Positions 1-59,362 of a stretch of 64,000 bases of DNA are shown here, one piece after another. Every line of letters begins with the position of its first letter. Within the stretch, counting starts at the first letter, position 1. Source of the stretch: Luscinia megarhynchos (lineage: Eukaryota > Chordata > Aves > Passeriformes > Turdidae); NCBI GenBank assembly GCA_034336665.1, contig JAPFBE010000032.1:3906001-3970000 (forward strand). The letters are read 5' to 3'. The notes under the pieces are model-generated. The model saw only the letters and a list, made by a program, of their open reading frames with translations, did not search any database and was not told the origin of the DNA. The translations under genes were made by a program, and so were the position numbers.

Positions 1-239
1 AATGGCCCAGCAGCAGATGATATCTTCCTGGAGGGAGGATGGGCTGTGGAAAAGATAAAGATGATTGCCCCATCTTGTCTTAAAGATGGATCATTAGCAC
101 ATGGTATGTGCCACGGAGATAAGGAATCACTACCTCACCCGGTTTTAACAGATGGTGATAGAATACACATTTCTGGCCACTTCAACCCAACACACCGATA
201 TCGGGGAGGGAAATCTGGAGCAAGGAATATATACCCTTG

Positions 240-420
240 GTGGAAGATGATCAGGCCAGGGAATACTTAGGCAAACTTGACATACATAAGTCCATGGTCC
301 CTGATGGAATGCACCCATGAGTACTGAGGGAGCTGGCAGATGTCACTGTAAGGCCACGCAATAATTTTTGATCATGGCAACTGGGAGAAGTGCCTGAGTA
401 CTGGATGAAAGGAAATGTCA
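240..420 (+). mobile_element. CR1 LINE fragment, reverse transcriptase region
   Basis: Translates in part to the CR1 signature of the type GPDGMHPxVLRELAD, with stops. It abuts the 3' end of an oppositely oriented CR1 at 421. The sequence at 1-240 may be degenerate CR1 or flank; I see no gene in it. Confidence 0.7.
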
Positions 421-2480
421 TAGAATCATAGAAAGGTTTGGGTTGGAAAAGACCTTCAAAGTTCATCTACTCCAATCCCCCTGCAATGAGCAGGGACATC
501 TTCAACTAGATCATGTTGCTCAGAGCCCTGTTCAACCTGACCTTGAATGTTTCCAGTGATGGGACATCCACCACTTCTTTGGGCAACTCGTGCCAGTGTC
601 TCACCACCCTTGTCATAAAAGATTTCTTCCTTATATCTAGTCTGAATCTCCCTTCTTTTAGTTTAAAACCATTACCCCTTGTCCTATGGCAACAAGCCCT
701 ATGCAACCAAGCCCCACACAGCTGCTCACTCACTTTCCCCTGTGGGATGGGGGAGAGTATCAGAAAAATAAAAAAGGTGAGAAAATTCATGGGTTGAGAT
801 AAAGACAGTTTAATAGGGAAAGCAAAAACTGCACACATAAACAAAGCACAACAAGCTATTCATTCACTACTTTCCATTGGCAGGCTGGTGTTCAGCCATA
901 GACAGGAAAGCAGGGGCCCATCATGCATAATGGTTATTTTGGAAGACAAACCACCTCTCCCAACATCTTGTGCACCCACAGCCTACTTCCTCAACATCTT
1001 GTGCACCCACAACCTACTCCCTGGTGGGGTGGTGTGAGAAGCAGCAAAGGCCTTGACTGTGTAAACCCTGCTCAGCAATAACTAAAACATCCCTGATATA
1101 TCAACACTGTTTCTATCACAAATTCAAAACATAGCCCCATACTGGCTACTATAAAGAAAATTAATTCTATCCCAGCCAAAAGCAGAATGCCCTACTAAAA
1201 AGTTTGTCCCCATCTTCTTTTTTATATGTCCCCTTTAAGTATTGAAATACCACAATAAGGTAGAGTCTTATCCATGATGAACAACCCCAACTCTATCAGC
1301 CTGTCGTCATAGAGATGGTGCTTCAGCCAGCCCTCTGATCATTTTCATGACCCTCTTCTGGACATGCTCCAACAGGTTCATGTATTTCTTGTTCTGAGGA
1401 CTCCAGAACTGGACGCAGTATTCCAGGTGGGGTATCACCAGCGGGATTAGAGGGGCAGAATCACTTCCCTCAACCTGTTGGCCACGCTTCTTTTGATGCA
1501 GCCCAGGATATGGTTGGCTTTTTGGGTTCTGATAGCACATTGCTGGCTCATGTCCAGCCTTTTATCTACCAGTACTCCCAAGTCCTTCTCCACAGGGCTG
1601 CTCTCAATCCCTTCATCCCCCTGTATCGATACCGGGAATTTCCTCAACCCAGGTGCCAGACCTTGCACTTGGCCTTGTTGAACCTCGTGAGGTTCCCATG
1701 GGTCCACTTCTTGAGCTTGTCCAGGTCACTCTGGATGGTATCCCATCCTTCAGGTTTGTCAACGGCACCACTCAACTTGGTGTTGTCTGCAAACTTGCTG
1801 AGGGTGCACTCAATCACTTCATCTATGTCATTGCTGAAGATATCAAATAACATTGGTCCCAGTATGGAACCTTGAGGGATACCACTCGTCACTGATCTCC
1901 ATCCGGACATGGAGCCAATTCCTTATCCATGAAATAGTCCATCAATTTAGAGATAAGGATGTTGAAGGGGACCGTGTCAAAGGCTGTACAGAAGTCCAGA
2001 TAAATGACATCTGCAGCCCTTCCCTTGTCCCCTGATAGAGTCACTCCATCATAGAAGGCCACTAGGACAGTCAGGCAGGACTTGCCCTTTGTGAAGCAGT
2101 GCTGGTTGTCCCAAATCACGTCCCTGTCATCCATGTGCATTAGCACAAATTCTAGGAGAATCTTTTCCATGATCTTCCCAGGCACAGAGGTGAGGCTGAC
2201 AGGTCAGTAATTTCCAGAGTCCTCCTTTCTACCCTTCTTAAAGATGGGTGCAATGTTTCCCTTTTTCCAGTTACCTGGGACTTCACTCAACTGCCATGAT
2301 TTTTTTAATATCATGGAGAGTGGCTTGGCAACTACATCAGCCAATTCCCTCAGGACTCTAGGGTACATCTCATCAGGTCCCAAAGACTTTTTTATGTTCA
2401 GATTCCTCAGGTGGTCTCAAACCCTATCTTCACTTAAAATGGGAGAGACTTTACCTCCTCAGTTCCTGCCTTGACTGAGG
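421..2480 (-). mobile_element. CR1 LINE, 3' half (antisense), split by a solo LTR
   Basis: The tail (tagaatcatagaa on the + strand) is at 421. Reverse-transcriptase blocks read on the minus strand at about 2185-1650, including [15 protein letters not shown], the linker to the FADN catalytic motif (usually FADD) and AKCKVWHLG. Several stops and frameshifts show it is dead. An LTR inserted at 701-1188 splits it. Confidence 0.85.
701..1188 (-). repeat. Solo LTR inside CR1, 5-bp target duplication GCCCT
   Basis: GCCCT at 696-700 and again at 1189-1193 brackets 488 bases of the same LTR family as 31381-31969 (shared block with tggggtggtgtgagaagca). It is somewhat shorter than that copy. The CR1 sequence continues cleanly on both sides. 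Confidence 0.8.
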
Positions 2481-2499
2481 AAAAAAAATTGTTGAGTAT

Positions 2500-2706
2500 C
2501 TCATCCTTCTACTCATCTGTTGTTGCCAGTTTGCATGTTGGAGTTGTCCAGAGAGATTGTGGAGTTTCCCTCCTTGGAGATATTCAGAAGCTATCTGGAC
2601 ATGGTCTTGGGCAACTGATTCTAGGTGACCTTGTTTGAGCATAGAGGTTGGACTAATGACCTCCAGAAGTCCCATCCAACCTCAACCATTCTTTGATTCT
2701 GTAAAT
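2500..2706 (+). mobile_element. CR1 LINE 3' tail
   Basis: 3' untranslated end of CR1 ending in a ttctttgattctgtaa-type tail, opposite in orientation to the preceding fragment. Confidence 0.75.
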
Positions 2707-49855
<47,149 letters not shown>

Positions 49856-50443
49856 CAAAGACTGACATTTTCTGGACCATCTTTTAGCCATATACAGTAA
49901 ACTAGCACAGTAATTGCCTTATGTGACTTGAAAGATATGGACTGGATATTGTTAGTCACGGTATTGTTACTTCTTTCCAGGATGCAAGGTCTATTATGCC
50001 AACAATAGAAAAATATTTTTGTATTTAAAATTTCTGCTGCACTGTGCTACAAATGTTGTGGCAGGTGTTTTTTGGGGGGTTTTTTCCCTCATAAAAAATG
50101 GAAAATGTTTACTTTATGGGGACCTCAACACTGCCCCATTCAGACTGAATCTCATAAAACTGGTTTTAGGGTGAACACAGTTTAAATTGTGTTTGCAAAT
50201 GAGTTTTTAAACAGACCTATAACCATGTTTCAGGGAGAAATGAGGAGGGGGTTTTTTTGTTTTCTTAGTAAAGAATTCTCAAGGACATTTGTTCACTTTT
50301 CAAAGCTATTTATTTACATTGTATACTGCTATCACCTTGACACTTTGCATCACAAGCTTGAATATTTACGTTCTGTACCCATAACTGTAAAATAGCTAGG
50401 ATTTCTCCTGTTTGTGGTCAGTTGTAATAATGCCTTTTTTCAA

Positions 50444-50449
50444 AATAAA
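50444..50449 (+). terminator. CHD1 polyadenylation signal, proximal
   Basis: AATAAA in a T-rich context about 590 bases after the CHD1 stop. A second AATAAA lies 111 bases downstream. Confidence 0.65.
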
Positions 50450-50554
50450 AGAAATCACTGAAAATTATTGCAAACTAATTAAATTATTTTTTTGCTTGTT
50501 CCTTTCCCTGCCTATTCAGTCCTTATTGTCAGAGTCGACATACTAACACTTTTT

Positions 50555-50560
50555 AATAAA
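50555..50560 (+). terminator. CHD1 polyadenylation signal, distal
   Basis: Second AATAAA, followed by T-rich sequence. Confidence 0.55.
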
Positions 50561-50600
50561 ATATTTTTATGAAATCACTGTTCAGAATGCAAAAGTGGGG

Positions 50601-51170
50601 ATGGGAACTTTTTTATTCCATTTAGTTCCCCTTTTTTATTGGATGCTTCAGATACATGTTTTGGTTTTGTTTTTCTATTAAACTGACAATATTGTGATTT
50701 GTTGTAATGAAATGGGAAATATTCAGCTAAACTGTGGTCTGGAAAGTTTTTCAGTCCATAGGTTTTAAAGAAGGCGTGTTCAATACCTGAACACTTTTAA
50801 ATCCAAATCAGACAAAATTTATTGGAAATTTATTGTTTTCCCACTTGAAATGGGCAATAATGTCAAATGTGCTATGCAGTCAGTTAATATTTTCGATTTG
50901 AATGACTTTCTATTACAAGAATTATTACTATACGCACTGATTGTATATAGATAACTTCGGTTTGACAAATTAAATTTAAAATGAAATGTGAGCTCTTGTT
51001 TTCTACTGGTGTTTTTCTACAGCATACATCTTTCTCATGTAACCATAAAAATATTCAACTCTTAGGTACTAAATACACAACATAATTAGGAAAGATAAAT
51101 GTCTACCCTAGCATCATGTTGTTGGAGCTAATATGTTGTTCCAGTTTTTCTTCATCTTGCAATGTGTTGA
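50601..51170. other. Intergenic, no recognised element
   Basis: AT-rich sequence after the CHD1 polyadenylation signals. It may still contain 3' UTR of longer transcripts. Confidence 0.5.
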
Positions 51171-52704
51171 TGTCTTGGTTTAAGACAATTTAAGGGGTAG
51201 ACACTCCAAAATGAGTTACCTTCCCTTTTAGTTTTAACCACTCCCCTTTCACCAAAAAGGACAGACGAATGTGAGAAGATATAAGTGAAAAAATGGCAGT
51301 TTACTAAAAAGCAAAGCAGCAACAGGCAAAAATAACAATAATAATCACTATATACAAAGGTGCTGAATCTTGTGGACTCCTTAGGAACAAAGAAAACAAA
51401 ATGGTAGAGAAACCCCTCCCGCAAGATGGTGCCCTCTATAGACAACGTCATGGTTTGAGTTAAAGGCAGAAATGGTGGACAACACCCCCCCCCAACCACG
51501 TGTGAAGAAAGAGAAAAAATAGAGAAAAACAGCACAACTGAACCTCCGTGATAGCAAAAACTCCCTCTTTCCCCAAACAACTAACAGGGAACAAGGACAA
51601 AATTTTAAAAATCCCTGGACTCCAAAGAACAGCCAAATGCCCCTCTTGTTATAAATGAGTACAATGGACCATGCGAGATCCAATCAAAATTGAAAAATTT
51701 ATTGGTCACAGAAAAGCAAAAGTAAAGATCAGCTGCGGCAAGGGGAGTCGAGCAGAGCCTGCTCCACCAACTGCCGCAACCCCCCCCCCCCCCCAGTTGG
51801 TCCCTTTTAAGTTGTTTCTGGATTACGTGTTTTTAGTAATTTGCGCATGCTCTTCCAGTTGCTAGGGGTCTTTTTCTGGTCTTTTTCTGCCTTCTGGTGG
51901 TCGAGGGATGAAGGTGAGGAGCCTCTTTCTCTGTTTTGTCTTGCTAACCCCCCCCTCCTCCTTATAGGGTGATCCGGCGGTTTCTTGGGATCTTACTAGC
52001 ACTTAGATATGTGATTTATGCAAGTAAAGCAAAGTGATTAACTCTCAAGGTCTGTCTGGCTAGCAAAGCAAAACAATTAGCATCTTCTTGGCAAGCAAAG
52101 CAAAGCAATAAAACAATTTACATCATCTTGGCTCCACAGGCCCAGGCGATATCTTTCTCAAGGTCTGTCAGGCGAACAAAAGGTTCCTTATCTACCACAC
52201 TCTTATCTCTCTGACAGTGGCAGCTCTGTTGACTAAGGTGGCCAAAAAACTCTGACGGCTGGAACTGAGTTAGCAGCTGGAACTTTTGGAGGGACTATGC
52301 CTTCTCCTCAGCAAAAGCAGCAGGCAGCCAGCTAGGATGACTTGGACTTCATATCCTCCTGATTCAACCAGGCACTGCTAGCAGGCTGGGGCAACAGTAT
52401 GGAGCAGGGGCTTTTCTGTTTTTCTTGGTGTGGCACCACGACTGACTGTCCTGGGTGGCGACAGCAAAAAAGAAAGGGGAAAAAAAGGTCCCAAGTCCTG
52501 CCTCAGCTTTCCTGGTGAGAACGAAAGAGAAAGGGCAAGAGAGCTTCTGCCTGAGTGTCCCTGACCTTAAAAGGACCCCAGCATCTGCCAACCTCCATGG
52601 TTCTGTTTTTGCCCACCAGATCTTGAAGAGAGAGGAACAATTTTGGCATATGACATCGCACAGATAGATATTGAATACAATAACATTTTGGGTTACCCAG
52701 GACA
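51171..52704 (-). repeat. LTR with 5-bp duplication GTTGA, containing a nested LTR
   Basis: TGTCTTGGTTTAAG...CCAGGACA with GTTGA at 51166-51170 and 52705-52709. The length and an internal change of sequence at about 51665 show a second insertion inside. Confidence 0.75.
51665..52200 (-). repeat. Nested LTR-like insert
   Basis: Starts near tggaccatgcgag and has a minus-strand AATAAA-type signal (aaatttattgg) and a run of 15 C (51780-51794). Short aagcaaagcaa-type repeats lie at about 52020-52110. I could not find an exact duplication, so the ends are approximate. Confidence 0.5.
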
Positions 52705-52709
52705 GTTGA

Positions 52710-53396
52710 GCATTTTTTTCCAATTAACCAGGGTTACACAAAAGCATTAAAATTGAACCAAAACCTGTTCAGAGTACCTGTTTGTTATAATCTCACTAGG
52801 CACAACTGCTGCACATTCTAAGTTAATATCATTTAGCCAAGTACATTTAAGCTAATTTAATGTAGGCTGCAACTCAGATAATGCTTCTTCATTGATTAGC
52901 TGTCATTTTCCTAGGGTTCGGAGGGTTTTGAACTCTGCTTTTCGGCTTAATTGCTGAAGCAGTGTTTAGCTAGTGGTGGCTAGTACAGTTGTGCATGTGT
53001 GCTATGCATCTTCTAGTGGTGAAAATCTAGTAGTTGGAGCATCCACATTCACTGCCTAGTTCTTCCAGTTTGGGTAGTGAGATGGTGTATTGGATCCATT
53101 CTAACACATCAATAGAACAGTCCCACTAAGTCCATTTCACTATCAGTATAACTAGACGGAACATGGTGGCTTTGGTTAGAATCTTTGCAAATGATGATAT
53201 TTAGGTTGTGTTAACTTTGATTATGTTATAGCTGTTTAAGACAACTCAATGCAGAGGGGAATTAAGTTTGATGGGAGAGGTATTCTCCATGTCTTATCAA
53301 AGTGACTGTTATGGGATTATCTTAATTAGTAATATTAGCACCACATCCTCTGCAAATAAACCATTTATCATTTATTTTCCATGCATGAGAATGGGG
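52710..53396. other. Intergenic, no recognised element
   Basis: No gene or repeat recognised. Confidence 0.5.
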
Positions 53397-53985
53397 TGTC
53401 TGGACTTTGGCTGGATACCAGGTGCCCGCCAAAGTCGGTCTATCACTCCCCTCCTCAGGTGAACAGGGCAGAGAAATATAACCAAAGGCTCACAGGCTGA
53501 GATAAGGACCGGGAGAGATCACTCACCGATTACTGTTATAGACAAAACAGACTTGACTTGGGGAAATTAATTGAATTTTTTACCAAACCTTAAAAACACT
53601 GTCCCCCCACCCCTCCACTTTTCCTGGGCTTAGCTTTAGTCCTCATTCTCTCCCTCTTTCCCCTAGGGGCTGGAAAATGGGTGTCGTGGTCAGTTCATTA
53701 CATGTTGCCTCTGCTGCTCCTTCCTCCACAGAGGAAAGGCTCCTCATACTCTTCCTATGCTCTGGCATGGGGTCCCTCCCATGAGAGACAGTCCTCCATG
53801 GACTTCTCCTATGTGAGTCCTTCCCACAGGCTGCAGTTCTTCATGAACTGCTCCAGTGTGGATCCCTTCTATGGGGTGCAGTCCTTCAGGCACAAACTGC
53901 TCCAGCATGGGTCTGCCATGGGGCCACAAGTCCTGCCAGCAAACCTGCTCCAGTATGGGTGTGGTGGCCTAGGTTGGTAAGGAAA
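53397..53985 (-). repeat. LTR fragment of the 27240-28303 family
   Basis: Starts TGTCTGGACTTTGG and carries the same degenerate tgctccagcatgggtc-like units and a minus-strand ATT-rich signal near 53570. The right boundary is unclear and no duplication was found. Confidence 0.6.
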
Positions 53986-54551
53986 AGGTTCAGTGTGATG
54001 TGGACAAAACACACCTTGACACCAATAAAACCAGGGCGGAAGTGGGCTGACTTTAGGTATACATGGACAAATAAGGGCATGCTGAGAGGACAGCATGATG
54101 GGGGAAGCTCACACCCTTTCTGCAAAATCCAGCATGATGGGCCTCTCTTAAGTGTCTATATGCTAATGTACACAGCATAGGGAACAAGCAGGAATAATTC
54201 AAGGCCTGTATGCACTTGGGAGTGTATAATCTCATTGGAATTGCAGAGAGATGGTGGGATGGCTCACAAAACTGTAGTGCTGTAATGGCTGGATACTAGC
54301 TCTTCAGGAAGGACAGACTGGGAAGGCAAGGAGTGAGAGCTGTGAGGGAGGAGTAAGGTTGCCTGGAACTCTGCCTAGGGATAGATGATAAGAGCTTTTG
54401 GATCAGGATTAGTGGACAGACCAACATGTGTAACATTGTGATGGGTATTGACTATGGACTGCCTGATTAGGAAGTAATAGTAGATGAAGTCTTCAGATAA
54501 AGGGAAGAAGCCTCATGGTTGCAAGCCTTTGATATCTTGTGGAAGGACAAC
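53986..54551. other. Intergenic, no recognised element
   Basis: Possibly the degenerate remainder of the preceding LTR. No gene recognised. Confidence 0.45.
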
Positions 54552-56487
54552 TGTTCTGCTTTAAAAGACAGGTGTCTGTCAAGGAAGGCAGGAGTAATTT
54601 CTTATCACCTCTTGAAAGAATTTGTCCGTCTTTATTGGGAACAAAAGATTAGTTAGCAATAAAGGCAAAACCTAAATGGTTATTTTCCAACACCTGAAAA
54701 CAAACACCTTTCTTCCTAGACCTCCTGACAGCTGCCAAAGTCCAGTTCAATCATTTGCTGACTACAACGTACTGCTGAAAGACAGGGCAGGGAGTGCAAT
54801 GAGGCTAAAGAGAACAACTGTTCCTTTAGAAGTTAATTTTCCTTTTTTTTTTTGAAAGTGCCTGATAATTACATTATTGGTCCCCAGTCCTGAAAACAGT
54901 TAAGCAGGTGAATAAACATATTTTGATAATGATTTAGGAGTGGTTTGTTTACAATTATAGTGAAATAATTTTCATAGGAAAAATTATTTTGCTTCTCTCA
55001 GTTTTGATGTACAGCATTTCGCTTCATATTTGAAAAAACAGCTTAAGAAAGCTATAGATATATTGATTTTGATTCAAAAGTGCCAAGCACACACTGTACA
55101 GGTATAATAGACTGTCAAAAGCAAGCACCCTGATCTGAAAAAAATCCAAATCCCATGCAAATTGTACCATAAATGTGGACAAGTATATAAGCCTAGGTGC
55201 CAGAGCCCCATGATTAAACCAGGCAGCATCGTGACCAGTGAGTTCTGTACCAAATATAAAATGTTTGGGACAAAATTGTTTTTTTTTTCTTTTTCTCTCT
55301 GCCAGGAACATTAATCCACAAACACCAAAGGTTTATGTCCAAAAAGGCGACGGAGGAGTCCTGTAACTTTCTTCAAATAAAGGGAGAGGCCATGGGGCAT
55401 TTCCCCTTGGGTCTCTCAAATTTTTAGGGGATGCAGCCTCCATTTTATCCTAATTTCCTGGCCGCATTTCCCTCTCTCCCCATTGGCTGAGGTACTTGAG
55501 AGGTGCAGACTTCACTAAATGCCTAACACCTAAGAACTCTTCTAATGTATGCCCCCTCTTTTTCTTTTCCTTTGTACCTCTGTGTCCTGGTTTGAAGGAC
55601 AGGTGTCTGCCAATAAAGGCAGAAGTTTTCCTTTGAAGTAGAGACCTTAATTCCACTCCCCCCAAGTATTATAAATGTTCGAATCCAAGACTCTGAGGCA
55701 GAGATAAGGGGGTAGGAATAACAGCTCTTTTACTAATATATCTAACCGTACAAGCAGAAACAGCAGCAGTTGTTAAAATTGCCAACAACACAGAACAGAT
55801 AACTCGGTTCCAGTCCTTTCTTTAGCTGTGGGCACACTCTCTGTCTGCCCTCGGTCCCGGTGCTGCAGCCAGAAAAATGCCTGGCAGCTGCAGGGAGCAG
55901 GCGAGAGCAGAGGTGGGAAGGTGCGGCAGCTGCCACGCCAGTCTCGGGTGGGAGCGGCTGGAGAGGGCAGCTCCTCGCTCACCGTTGTGTCCGGGTGAGT
56001 AGCTGTGTCCACAGAGGCCGGAGGCTGTAGCGGGGCAGATGCAGGGCAGGTGATCACAGAGGGTCTGGCTCTCCTGCGTTCGGCCGCGTGGCTCCAGACG
56101 GGGCGTCCTCCTCCGAGCTCGCCGGAAACATGAATCCCCCCCTCTGGAAGCACGAGAGCCCCTCTGGCAGCCGCTCCCACCTACCCCTTTTGTCTAGAGT
56201 CGTCAAAGGTCCTGAGTGTAACCCGGCCAGCTCCATTGGCATGATAATGGGAAAAATTATTTAAATTGACACAGTAATAGAAAAATACTCAACCCCCAAC
56301 ACTCTGTTCTTTTCCTCTAAATCCAGAGATTTAGCACAGTCTTGAGTGAGCAACAGTCTGTGTCAATTCATGGAATTCCCATGGAATTTATGGTTCCCCC
56401 CACTTTCTTTCACCTCGCCATATCTTGCCCTATCTACCATCAGGCTGACGGTTTCTTTGTACAGATAACACTTTCTCATTTCTTTCA
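54552..56487 (-). repeat. 3' LTR of a decayed retrovirus, split by a solo LTR
   Basis: Starts TGTTCTGCTTT on + and ends TTTCA at 56487, right beside a minus-strand polypurine tract (AAGAAGAGGAGGGAT, 56488-56502). A minus-strand AATAAA lies near 54636. A separate LTR at 55583-56301 is inserted in it. The central 54840-55330 part does not look LTR-like and could be a further insert. Confidence 0.55.
55583..56301 (-). repeat. Solo LTR, 5-bp duplication CTCTG
   Basis: TGTCCTGGTTTGAAGGACAG...CCCCAACA with CTCTG at 55578-55582 and 56302-56306. Sister copy of 21587-22285. Confidence 0.87.
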
Positions 56488-56502
56488 ATCCCTCCTCTTC
56501 TT

Positions 56503-56725
56503 ATTTTCTCAATAATTGTCTTTACAAACCTTAGTTATCATTAACTTAACATTCTGTTCTTGGGTTCTTTTTGATTTTGCAATTATTTGCAGTGACATCA
56601 TCTGTCTTTTTGTAGTAATTTCTGGATTAGTAGGCCTGTCTACTACCTGCATCTCCTTGATAACATGTTGAATAAGTTGCACTAAGCAAGCGATCATATA
56701 TGGTAAAAAGATGAGAGTTGTTTCA
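56503..56725 (-). pseudogene. Retroviral env tail (cytoplasmic end), remnant
   Basis: A minus-strand frame (56697-56509) with a short hydrophobic start (CLVQLIQHVI) and polar tail lies just before the polypurine tract, as the end of an env TM protein would. The rest of this env is displaced by the next provirus. Assignment rests on position and general character. Confidence 0.5.
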
Positions 56726-57449
56726 TGTTATAGATAATAAAGAGATTAAGCCGAATTAAGTATAATCAAAAATAAGCGAAAATTTATTTTGCGACCTGTA
56801 TACAGTCAACGACAGCCACAATCGCAAAAGACAACACCAAGCCTGGGGTCGGCGCCGAGTGAACGTGCTATGATCCGAACTCTACTGCTCCGGATCCCCC
56901 AATGTTCACAAAACTGCCTTGGTCAGCCCAGTTTTTATACTGTTTTTCTAGCCCGGAGCAGCAGTCTTTGTCTTCTTTCGTCATTCTGCATATTCATATG
57001 GTTTTCTTTCTCTGTGTTGGGCTGGACAAAACCATATTCTGGGAGGCGATGAATTCTGATGAAGGCAGGTTTTGGTTTACGGGGAAGATGGAATTGAGAT
57101 GTATCTTGCAGGTCTTGGTTTATGGGAAGCTGACATTGGGATGTATTTTTTTCCCGATGGCTCTGGTTATCTTAATCGTGGGTGCTTGTTGGGCACTCAT
57201 CGTTTGGGTGTTCCCTGGACAGTTCCTGAAAGAGCCATCTCCGCTGTGGCCACGTCTATTTTACTTGCTAATCTGGGCTGTCCTGCTTTTGCTGGTTGTT
57301 ACAATGCTGTGGTGAAGCAATCTGTGTCCTTTTCATTGGTGGTCCTCTTTTTGGTTTCTGAGTTTTCTTCACTATTTTATTCATACAAACATTGCTTATT
57401 CTACATTATTTTACAACTTTACACGAATTACATTATTTCATATACTGCA
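56726..57449 (-). repeat. 3' LTR of the gammaretrovirus-like provirus
   Basis: TGTTATAG...TACTGCA, followed by the minus-strand polypurine tract AGAAGGGGAGAGA (57451-57463). Same family as the solo LTR at 20191-20881. Confidence 0.8.
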
Positions 57450-57715
57450 ATCTCTCCCCTTCTACATAAACACATTAATTGGTGTCTAATTTTCTTTCCT
57501 TTTTAGTCTTCTTCAGATTCCTCACTACTGTCCCACTCTTTTAGTGATTTTTCTTGCTACTCTCCGTAAACAAATCTATCCCTCTCTACTCATTCTTCAA
57601 ATATAGCCAATGCTTCTACTGCCCTAGTATTCATTTCACCCTCTTCTAATTTCATTATTTTGAACGTTTTCTTTCCTAATATTCCTGAAGCTCTCTCTGG
57701 GTCCGTAGGCATAGC

Positions 57716-58138
57716 CTCAGTTTGCATACCCTGCACGACCGAGTGTATTTACCTGATGAAACATGGTATGAAATAAGGCAGGAATATGACCCCAGCCACA
57801 GAACATACTACAAAGAATGCCATTTTTTTTCACCAGGCTCCTTTGAATAGCTGGTCCCACCAAGATGCCTGGAGAATCGAATTCCATTTTTGAACTGGGA
57901 CATGTGCTACCTTTTTTATTTCTGTGGCTAAGCCCCTTATGGTTTCTCCATAATCGTCAATTTCTATACAACATTTTGACTCATTGAATTTTCCGCATAC
58001 CCCTCCTTCTTCAGCTAACAAATAATCTAAGGCTATCTTGTTCTGATATACAAAAGCCTGCATTCGGGAAGGTTGTTTGGCTAGTAATTCTAGAGCATCA
58101 GAAGTATGGTTGGACACAATTTCCTCTACAGCTTGCAA
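57716..58138 (-). pseudogene. Env transmembrane subunit, damaged
   Basis: Ectodomain with a leucine-rich heptad region, an immunosuppressive-type segment and a disulfide loop read as C-x7-CC (one residue longer than the usual CX6CC). The membrane span follows after an in-frame stop at about 57830. Described only; it is broken here. Confidence 0.8.
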
Positions 58139-59335
58139 TCAAATTGATCTATTTAAGAAGTATATGGGAGTTCTATAACCCCAACTTCCGTCTTGGGCCC
58201 ATGTAGCAGGGCCATATTATTCTATTATTCTCTCTGCAGGCCATTCCTCCCCATCCCAAGTTTGGCTGCCACCCACATTTACCAATTTCTTTTTCAATTC
58301 CCTCTTCTCTCTGTTTAGGGTTTCGTATAAGGGTGCTCCTAGTAGACCACTTTCTGATCTTGGTAAAGTAAAGGAAACAGGTTGTATCATTCCCAATGCT
58401 CAGGACCCTTTCCATTTCTTTGGTAGTTCGCTATAGTCTTTCTTCCCACATACCCAGTATAATCCATACCGGGCTTTCCATGTGATATCTGTATTTTCTG
58501 GTTTGGCCCAGTAAATACTTAGCTCTCCCAAGGATTGGTAGGGGTTAGCTCCAGAGCCTTTGTTCCAACACAGTCCAATTTTATCACTCCATTCACATGA
58601 TTCTTTCTTTTCAAGACTCCAATACCCAGAAGGGGGTTCTGGTTGCCAGATCTTGCTTTTATTATTTGAGTTCACTGTGAGAGTATATATGCATGGAGTG
58701 TCTCCTACTACTTCAGTATGCTCTTTTCCTTCCCGACTAACACAAATTGTTCCAATTACTCTTTTGTTTAGGACCCAGCCTTCAGGTCTTTGGATTGTTT
58801 TTGACATTTTTGTGTTATCCCATTTTAGGAGCTGCTCTAGAGTTAAGCTCTCACCTTTCAAAGGCCATTTTTCTGCTGATTTCAAACCCCCACAAATCCA
58901 ACAATTTGACGAACCTAATTCAGTGGCAATTTCCTGCATCAGATCAATAAACAAATTTTTGTCTGATGCAGGCAATCCCCAATCATTGTATTGTTTCTCT
59001 AATTGATCATACTGCTCACTCAAGGTTCTTAATCTCTCTTGCTCTATTCTCCTTTTTCTCATTTCTGATTCTTGTCTCTTTAGCTCCTGGGCTACCTGTT
59101 TTATTTTACTTTCCAGATCTATGCCTTCCTTAACCTTTGAAAAACTGAAAAAGTTATCAAATTGTAAACACACCCTGTCATCGTTTTCTTCCAGTAGGTC
59201 AATGACAACTGGTTCACTATTCCCTGTCAATTTATTTTCATATTTTAAATTTTTAGATAAATAGGCTACTGGTCTCTTCACTCCTCCCCATTCCTGGACT
59301 AAAATGCCATGAGCTACTACCTCTTCCACATTCAC
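58139..59335 (-). pseudogene. Env surface subunit fused to a pol remnant
   Basis: A 311-codon frame (59335-58400). Its first 35 or so codons are reverse-transcriptase connection sequence (VKRPVAYLSKNL). The rest is an env surface subunit with a CWIC (C-x-x-C) motif at codons 145-148 and YWVCG near the end. A deletion joined pol to env in frame. Further env frames with stops cover 58415-58173. Confidence 0.75.
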
Positions 59336-59362
59336 AAACAGATAAAAGGGCTTTTCTAATGA

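Larger units (their letters stand above)
49856..50600 (+). other. CHD1W: CHD1 3' untranslated region
   Basis: AT-rich sequence after the stop. Two AATAAA signals, at 50444-50449 and 50555-50560, would end transcripts about 0.6-0.7 kb past the stop. Conservation looks gene-like up to there; the exact cleavage site cannot be read. Confidence 0.7.

Noticed and set aside
56789..57506. Hydrophobic + strand frames at 56.8-57.5 kb resembling a membrane protein
   Set aside because: They lie within the antisense LTR 56726-57449; T-rich sequence translates to hydrophobic residues by chance.
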